Shown: piece by piece, positions 58,793 to 64,000 of the stretch
Numbering within the stretch: position 1 is the stretch's first letter
Layout: each line of letters opens with the position of its first letter
Program-made: the position numbers and the translations under genes
From: Algibacillus agarilyticus
GTDB lineage: Bacteria; Pseudomonadota; Gammaproteobacteria; Enterobacterales; Alteromonadaceae
Assembly: GCF_003286125.1 (NCBI RefSeq)
Contig: NZ_QMED01000004.1
Location: forward strand, 1 to 64,000
Reading direction: 5' to 3'
Length of the DNA stretch: 64,000 nucleotides
The notes under the pieces: model-generated
Told to the model about the DNA's origin: nothing
Seen by the model: the letters and a program-made list of their open reading frames with translations, nothing else
Database searches by the model: none

Positions 58793-59647
58793 ATGAGTGC
58801 TTCCCAGGTTGAAATAATAGAAATAGGCGCAGCTTGCTGTGAACACTTTTTTAGCGATGATGAATTTCCGGCCTTTAAACAATGGCAAATACATATTGCG
58901 GGTGTTTCTCAACTACAAGGGCTTTACCACATAGCCAGACGTTTTCCTAAACACCATATGCTTGTTTATACGGTATCTGGCCGAGGATTATGGCAAAAGC
59001 AAACTGATAATTTATCGGTTTTTAATTCAGGTGACTGTTTATTAATCCCCGCTAATACCGATTTTGAATATCAAGCCGATCCGGTTAAGGGTTGGGAAAC
59101 CGTTTGGTTTATCTTGCCACAAGACACCTATTGGAAAAACTTCCCCTCTGCGATCACCTTGCAATCGCATTGTACAACAGGTCATAAGTGGCAACAGCTT
59201 CTCATGCTTTTACAAGATGAAAAATATAAAAAAGACCAATTGTCTGAGCAAATGTGTCAGCTATACAGTCAACAACTGTTTATTTTGTTAACACGGCACC
59301 TGCAATCTATTGATCCGTCAACCGCACAATCACTTGATCGTATACAACAACTTTTTAATGCAGTAGAAAATGCCCCACACCTCAACTGGTCAATTGATAC
59401 ATTGTGCGCACACAGCCATTATTCACGCGCGCACCTTTTTCGATTAACCAAGCAACTCTTTAACTGCTCGCCCCTGCAAAAAGTCACAAAAATCCGCATG
59501 CACAAAGCCAGTGTCTTACTCAAAACAACTAATTTAAGCATTCAACAATTAGCCCAACTTGTTGGGTATGACGACCCGTTTAACTTTTCAACCCGTTTTA
59601 AGCAATCAATGCAAGTATCGCCTCGCCAATATCGGCTTGCTCACTAA
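58793..59647 (+). CDS. AraC family transcriptional regulator
   Basis: The 284-aa protein has an N-terminal cupin-like sensor (residues 25-130; MLVYTVSGRGLWQKQTDNLS) and a C-terminal double helix-turn-helix (185-284). The latter holds SIDTLCAHSHYSRAHLFRLT and IQQLAQLVGYDDPFNFSTRF then SPRQYR. It likely activates sugar genes in response to a small ligand. Candidates for control are the amylase gene next to it (convergent) or the galactan genes 1-3 kb upstream. ATG at 58793 has AAGG before it; an in-frame TTG upstream was rejected. Confidence 0.9.
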   Translation: MSASQVEIIEIGAACCEHFFSDDEFPAFKQWQIHIAGVSQLQGLYHIARRFPKHHMLVYTVSGRGLWQKQTDNLSVFNSGDCLLIPANTDFEYQADPVKGWETVWFILPQDTYWKNFPSAITLQSHCTTGHKWQQLLMLLQDEKYKKDQLSEQMCQLYSQQLFILLTRHLQSIDPSTAQSLDRIQQLFNAVENAPHLNWSIDTLCAHSHYSRAHLFRLTKQLFNCSPLQKVTKIRMHKASVLLKTTNLSIQQLAQLVGYDDPFNFSTRFKQSMQVSPRQYRLAH

Positions 59648-59722
59648 TTTAAATTGCCGTTATACATAATAACGCTATAACTAAATGGCGTTATTATCTA
59701 AACCTACGCTAAATTTATTAGC

Positions 59723-61405
59723 TTATATAGCCTGATTTTTTAAAACTATGCTTAATAAATCAGGGTGAGTTATTTTCTCATTTAATATAAATACAGCAAC
59801 ACCGTGGGGCTTTACTTCAACGGTTGTTGGGTCATCGTGATGTTCAATGTTTAGCGTTGAAAAATCACTCACGTTTTTCCATTCCCCTTTATTAACTAAC
59901 GTACTTAACTCAATACTTTTCAATGCGTCCGATTTATTTAACAAAACTAAAGCGGTTTGATTAACGCCATTATGTTGAAAAATACGATAGAAAGCGGCGG
60001 TATGCTGGGTAAACTGTAAATTAACTTGCACACCTTGCTGCAACGCAATATGGGTTTTTCTTATATTGGCGATGGCTTTCAGGTTTTGGTGAATAGGGTT
60101 TTGTGGCGCGGTGTTTATTTTCTCTTGCCCTAAATAATTACGGTTGCCTTGGTGCTCAGCTTTACCGGTCATAAAATTGATTTCTGACCCATAATAAATA
60201 ACCGGTATACCCCGGCTCGTAAATAGCCAATTATTCGCATCAATAAACCCATTGTCATCTGCATTCATACGCGGCATGTCATGGTTATCGTAAAAAGTCA
60301 TTAACTCATAAGGGTTGGCATACAAATTATCGGTCAAATGCAAATAAGATTGTATATCACGATAATGCGAATCTGAGTTTTCAAATATAGTGGTTATTGA
60401 TTCCCTACCAGGAAAATCTAATACACTAACCCCACCATTTTTAGCATAGGTATGCTGCGCAATGAAGTTAGCATCATACGAATAACTTTCGCCAAACATA
60501 AACATACCGGGGTTTTTACTTCGAACTTTGTCGGCAACGCGAGCCCAAAACGCATGCGGCATTTCACGAATGGTATCTATGCGTAAAGCATCTACGCCCT
60601 GCTCAATCCAATATAAATAAGCATCGGTTAAATAATCAAATGCCGCTTCGTTATTTTCATTTATATCAGAAAGCTGTGCTAAGCCAGTATGCGAATTATA
60701 AAAATTTTGTAATGGATCATTTTTATCTAACTTGGTTGGGTGCAAATTTTTATGATCGGCAACGAGTTCACCGGCTTTATTATATATTTCACCAAATAAC
60801 GGCTGATCGACTTCCATTGTATAAGCCGGTGACCCATGGTTAGCGACAATATCTAGCACAAACTTTAAGTTGTTTTGCTTCAGTGTTTGGCTAAATTTTT
60901 TGAAGGAGAGCGAATCAGAAACCAAATGCTCGTCGGCTTGGTAAAAGTTATGTGCCCAATATCCATGGTAACCCGTTTTACCGCCATCTTTATAACCACC
61001 ATCATAAGTGATTGTTTCGCCACCATTGAATGCCATATTGGGGTTATCCCAAATAGGTGTTAGCCAAATAGCCGTAAAACCTAAATCTTTTATATAATCG
61101 AGGTTATTGATAACACCTTGAAAATCGCCACCAACATAACCCACGTTAGCCTGTTGATTATTAGGGCCGACTAAAACACGATTATAAGAGCCCCATTCGC
61201 CGTTGCCCCAATCTAGGCCTTGTTCGGGGTAATTATTACTTTTATCGCCATCAACAAACCGATCGGTCAGGGCAAAATAAACGGCTTCTTTGGCGAAAGG
61301 TTCAAGTGTGCCGTAAATATTGTTAGGCGCATCAGTTGGCGTAACAACACAACTGCTTAGGGTGCCAATGGTCAAAGCCACGACAATTATATTGGTTTTA
61401 TTCAT
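59723..61405 (-). CDS. GH13 alpha-amylase family lipoprotein
   Basis: The 560-aa protein has a lipobox (LSSC, Cys19). All four GH13 regions are present: FVLDIVANHGSP (I), GVDALRIDTIREM (II, nucleophile Asp277), MFGESYSYD (III, acid/base Glu306) and MTFYDNHDMPRM (IV, Asp376). It would hydrolyse alpha-1,4-glucans or cyclodextrins in the periplasm or on the cell surface. Subfamily and products cannot be told. No maltose transport genes are beside it. An inverted pair GCATAATG/CATTATGC (61458-61465, 61505-61512) lies upstream as a possible operator. Confidence 0.92.
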   Translation of the reverse strand: MNKTNIIVVALTIGTLSSCVVTPTDAPNNIYGTLEPFAKEAVYFALTDRFVDGDKSNNYPEQGLDWGNGEWGSYNRVLVGPNNQQANVGYVGGDFQGVINNLDYIKDLGFTAIWLTPIWDNPNMAFNGGETITYDGGYKDGGKTGYHGYWAHNFYQADEHLVSDSLSFKKFSQTLKQNNLKFVLDIVANHGSPAYTMEVDQPLFGEIYNKAGELVADHKNLHPTKLDKNDPLQNFYNSHTGLAQLSDINENNEAAFDYLTDAYLYWIEQGVDALRIDTIREMPHAFWARVADKVRSKNPGMFMFGESYSYDANFIAQHTYAKNGGVSVLDFPGRESITTIFENSDSHYRDIQSYLHLTDNLYANPYELMTFYDNHDMPRMNADDNGFIDANNWLFTSRGIPVIYYGSEINFMTGKAEHQGNRNYLGQEKINTAPQNPIHQNLKAIANIRKTHIALQQGVQVNLQFTQHTAAFYRIFQHNGVNQTALVLLNKSDALKSIELSTLVNKGEWKNVSDFSTLNIEHHDDPTTVEVKPHGVAVFILNEKITHPDLLSIVLKNQAI

Positions 61406-61608
61406 TTTTAATTTTTGTCTATGTGTGTGATCTAGAATTCAACTATAAGCAACATCGGCATAATGCAACATAGACAATATTCGCAAATACCTTTGAAAAA
61501 GTATCATTATGCGTAATTTAATACCGTAAGGGTCTCTTCCTTATTGTTTGAACATTTAAGCCTTATGCTTAGTGAATAATAAAATAATTATGGGTAGGCA
61601 TGCACACA

Positions 61609-64000
61609 ATGAAACGATCCAGATCAGCATTTTTGTATAATAACGCCTCTATCATCTTAGCTATCATTTTCGCTTTTATCTTAGCGGCTTGTGGCGGTGG
61701 TTCTGGCTTTTCGTCGCCTTCGGCTAATGAGGGTACAAATAATAATGGAAATAACACTGATGGTAATAACAATGATGTAGTACAGCAACCGGTTAATGTT
61801 GCCCCTACGATCACCGGAGAGCCCAACACGCTTGTTGCAGAAAATAGCCCGTACTCATTTACACCTTCAGCCGTAGATACCAATAACGATACATTGCGTT
61901 TTACAATACAAAATAAGCCAAGTTGGGCGACCTTTAGTGCGTCATCTGGCCAACTAACGGGTACTCCTAACTATGAGCAAGCCGGTGTATATTCAAATAT
62001 TGTTATTACCGTTTCAGATCAAACTCAAAGCACAAGCTTGGCTAGCTTTGATATCGAAGTTAAAAATACGAATCGATTACCCGTTTTACAAACCTCGCTG
62101 AATTTAACAACCCCCGAATTAGTCACGCATTCACTTTTATTATCTGCCACTGATCCTGATAACGACCCTGTAACAATTGCATTAAGTAACTTGCCTAATT
62201 GGATTTCGTTTAATGCACAAACATCGTTGCTAACAATCAGCCCCACAGTAAAAGACGCCGGTGCTTATAATAACTTACAAATAAGACTCAATGATGGCTC
62301 AGGTGAGCAGGTAAATAATACCTTCGCGTTAACCATAACAGACTCAGTTTCAGTAAAAGGTAAGGTCATAGATGGCTATATTAGCGGCGCTATTGTTTAC
62401 CTTGATTTGAATCTAAATGGAGAGCTTGACGAAGGCGAACCCAATACCGTGACCGACGAAAACGGAAATTACGAATTAATATTAAGTGACGACGAAATCA
62501 CAGCGGCAACCACGGCCCCAATTCGCTCATACATTGGTGCAGGCGCAACAGATTCAGACCGACCCGATAAAGATTTCTCTGCAAACCCCGTGACCCTTTC
62601 GACTTCACCCTTAGTCAATTTAACCACAGATAATGAAACAGTTGATGATGTTGCGGTTACGCCATTTACCAATCAAGTCGTGACAAAAATATCGGGGGCG
62701 TTAACCACAAATACCAGCAGTGCCGAACTCACCGTTTTAATCGAAACAGCAGAAAATGAGGTTGTAGAAGCGTTAATCGACGAGTTAGCTATTTTAACCG
62801 ACATTACCCTAACCGATGAAAAATTAACCACACTAAAAACAACATTAAAAGAGCAGGTTATTTTAGGCGACTTTATTGCGTTTGATAAAACAACCCTACC
62901 CACAGAAATAACGGATGATTTAAATGATGTTGATAGTTTTGTTGGCAATTTGCAAACTCGTGTAAAACAAGAAGCACAAGACGAAGTTGATGCGATAAGC
63001 GACATAAACGTAACCCCTATTGCAGATGCCGGTGAAGATCAAACCAGCGTAACCAATAAAGCGGTCTTGTTAAATGCGAGTAAAAGTCGCGACCAAAACA
63101 ATGACCCACTCACTTATTTATGGACACTCTCAACCCCTGCACAAAGCAACGCGAGTTTATCTGATCAAACACTTTTTGACCCCGTATTTATGCCCGATGT
63201 TGCTGGCACATACATCGCAACGCTTGTTGTAAATGATGGTCAGGTTGATAGCATAGCCGATAGCGTATCTATCTTTATTTCGGAATCTAATATCGCCCCT
63301 GTGGCTCATGCCGGCGCTGATCAGTCGGTTAGTGTTAATACAACAGTCACACTGAATGGCAGCGGTAGTCAAGATGCCAATGGCGATACACTCACTTATA
63401 CTTGGTCAATATTTTCACCTTCTGGCGATCAAGTTACGTTAATCAACCCCAATGTGGTTTCCCCCACTTTTACACCCAGCAGTATCGGCAATTATATCGC
63501 TTCGCTTGAAGTTTCTGATGGCGAATTATCGAGTGAGGCTGCTCAAATAAACATTAGCGTAACCTCATTAAATACAGCACCGGTTGCCCTACCCAGTTTA
63601 ACAATTGATACTAGTTTTACCGAGAACGATACCGTTACGTTAACCGGTGAATACAGTACCGATTCAGAAGGTGATACATTAACTTATCTTTGGGCGTTAA
63701 CCTCGCCAGAAGGCAGCTCAGCAACGCTTTCAAACCATTCAAGTATGACCCCCAATTTTGTGGCCGATATAGCCGGTGTTTATACCGCAAGTTTGATCGT
63801 GAATGATGGATTATTAAGTAGCACGGCATCCACTATTAATATTCGTGTATCCAGTGCCATTGTGACTAACTTAGCCCCTATTGCGATCCCAAGTTTAACC
63901 TCACAAACAGCCTACACAACACAAGAGGTAATCACCGTTTCAGTGGGTAATAGTTATGATCCCGAAAACAACCCCATAACTTATCTATGGCAATTAGAAA
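61609..64000 (+). CDS. Large multidomain surface lipoprotein (runs off the right edge)
   Basis: The frame is open from ATG 61609 to the window end, giving 797 codons. It starts with a lipoprotein signal (IILAIIFAFILAACGGGSG, Cys28). Next is a Gly/Asn/Ser-rich linker (NNNGNNTDGNNND), then two Ig/cadherin-like repeats (LTGTPNYEQAGVYSNIVITV; SDPDNDP-type: SATDPDNDPVTIALS). A segment VKGKVIDGYISGAIVYLDLN then EDE-GEPN...NGNYEL resembles a SdrB/carboxypeptidase-regulatory fold. It is followed by an ~110-residue helical part and at least four PKD/REJ-like repeats (DADGDTLTYTWS type; for example ANGDTLTYTWSIFSP, SEGDTLTYLWALTSP). It is probably a cell-surface adhesin or polysaccharide-binding protein. 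The end is not visible. Confidence 0.85.
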   Translation, partial: MKRSRSAFLYNNASIILAIIFAFILAACGGGSGFSSPSANEGTNNNGNNTDGNNNDVVQQPVNVAPTITGEPNTLVAENSPYSFTPSAVDTNNDTLRFTIQNKPSWATFSASSGQLTGTPNYEQAGVYSNIVITVSDQTQSTSLASFDIEVKNTNRLPVLQTSLNLTTPELVTHSLLLSATDPDNDPVTIALSNLPNWISFNAQTSLLTISPTVKDAGAYNNLQIRLNDGSGEQVNNTFALTITDSVSVKGKVIDGYISGAIVYLDLNLNGELDEGEPNTVTDENGNYELILSDDEITAATTAPIRSYIGAGATDSDRPDKDFSANPVTLSTSPLVNLTTDNETVDDVAVTPFTNQVVTKISGALTTNTSSAELTVLIETAENEVVEALIDELAILTDITLTDEKLTTLKTTLKEQVILGDFIAFDKTTLPTEITDDLNDVDSFVGNLQTRVKQEAQDEVDAISDINVTPIADAGEDQTSVTNKAVLLNASKSRDQNNDPLTYLWTLSTPAQSNASLSDQTLFDPVFMPDVAGTYIATLVVNDGQVDSIADSVSIFISESNIAPVAHAGADQSVSVNTTVTLNGSGSQDANGDTLTYTWSIFSPSGDQVTLINPNVVSPTFTPSSIGNYIASLEVSDGELSSEAAQINISVTSLNTAPVALPSLTIDTSFTENDTVTLTGEYSTDSEGDTLTYLWALTSPEGSSATLSNHSSMTPNFVADIAGVYTASLIVNDGLLSSTASTINIRVSSAIVTNLAPIAIPSLTSQTAYTTQEVITVSVGNSYDPENNPITYLWQLE

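Noticed and set aside
61569-63829. Several minus-strand open frames of 60-110 codons across this region
   Set aside because: They are antisense to one continuous plus-strand frame with a lipoprotein signal and repeated Ig/PKD-like domains; none resembles a protein family.

Overview
This window is AT-rich gammaproteobacterial chromosome, most likely from a marine Alteromonadales bacterium related to agar-degrading genera such as Catenovulum (inferred). The evidence is conserved gammaproteobacterial gene order (cspD/clpS-clpA, rmf/fabA/lon-like, queF/syd, glnK-amtB, rlmL-grx-uup-DUF3466), a gammaproteobacterial initiator tRNA, DUF3192 and DUF3466 proteins, and a block of red-algal-galactan enzymes.

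Layout. 1-697: 3' end of an IS4-family (IS50-like) insertion sequence, with its 19-bp end, sitting inside a copy of a dispersed repeat. 698-21923: mostly housekeeping genes: NAD-type isocitrate dehydrogenase, an HDOD-like protein, DUF3192, an SDR, PpnN, a diguanylate cyclase, an M61 peptidase, QueF, Syd, TrmO, AmtB/GlnK, a TPR-GGDEF protein, CspD/ClpS/ClpA, Rmf, FabA and a Lon-like protease. 21924-24304: a near-canonical chromosome dimer resolution site (dif, 22191-22218), a tyrosine recombinase gene with a TTG start, and two direct copies of the 129/273-bp repeat flanking that gene. The replication terminus therefore appears to lie here. 24305-44128: RimO; a PotD-like binding protein, hybrid histidine kinase and receiver operon; QueE/QueC; YdiJ-type dehydrogenase; class II DAHP synthase; LMW phosphatase; a membrane diguanylate cyclase; DUF3466; Uup; glutaredoxin-like; RlmKL. 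44339-44839: four tandem initiator tRNA-fMet genes. 45113-45358: a MITE-like element.

45380-57860 is the accessory region of most interest. The minus strand carries GH16, GH2 beta-galactosidase, GH16, and a sulfatase-Big2 lipoprotein, then a c-type cytochrome and a secreted beta-propeller dehydrogenase-like protein. Divergently on the plus strand are a free-standing ExoP-type domain protein and a ThuA-like lipoprotein. I infer a secreted pathway for a sulfated galactan (agar, porphyran or carrageenan type): the GH16 enzymes cut the polymer, the sulfatase removes sulfate, GH2 removes terminal galactose, and the propeller/cytochrome pair may oxidise released sugar in the periplasm. No TonB receptor, SusCD pair or sugar transporter is in the window. 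57976-64000 holds a GNAT acetyltransferase, an AraC regulator, a GH13 amylase lipoprotein and the first 797 codons of a multidomain surface lipoprotein that runs off the right edge.

Three GGDEF proteins are present. No CRISPR array, prophage or rRNA gene was seen.
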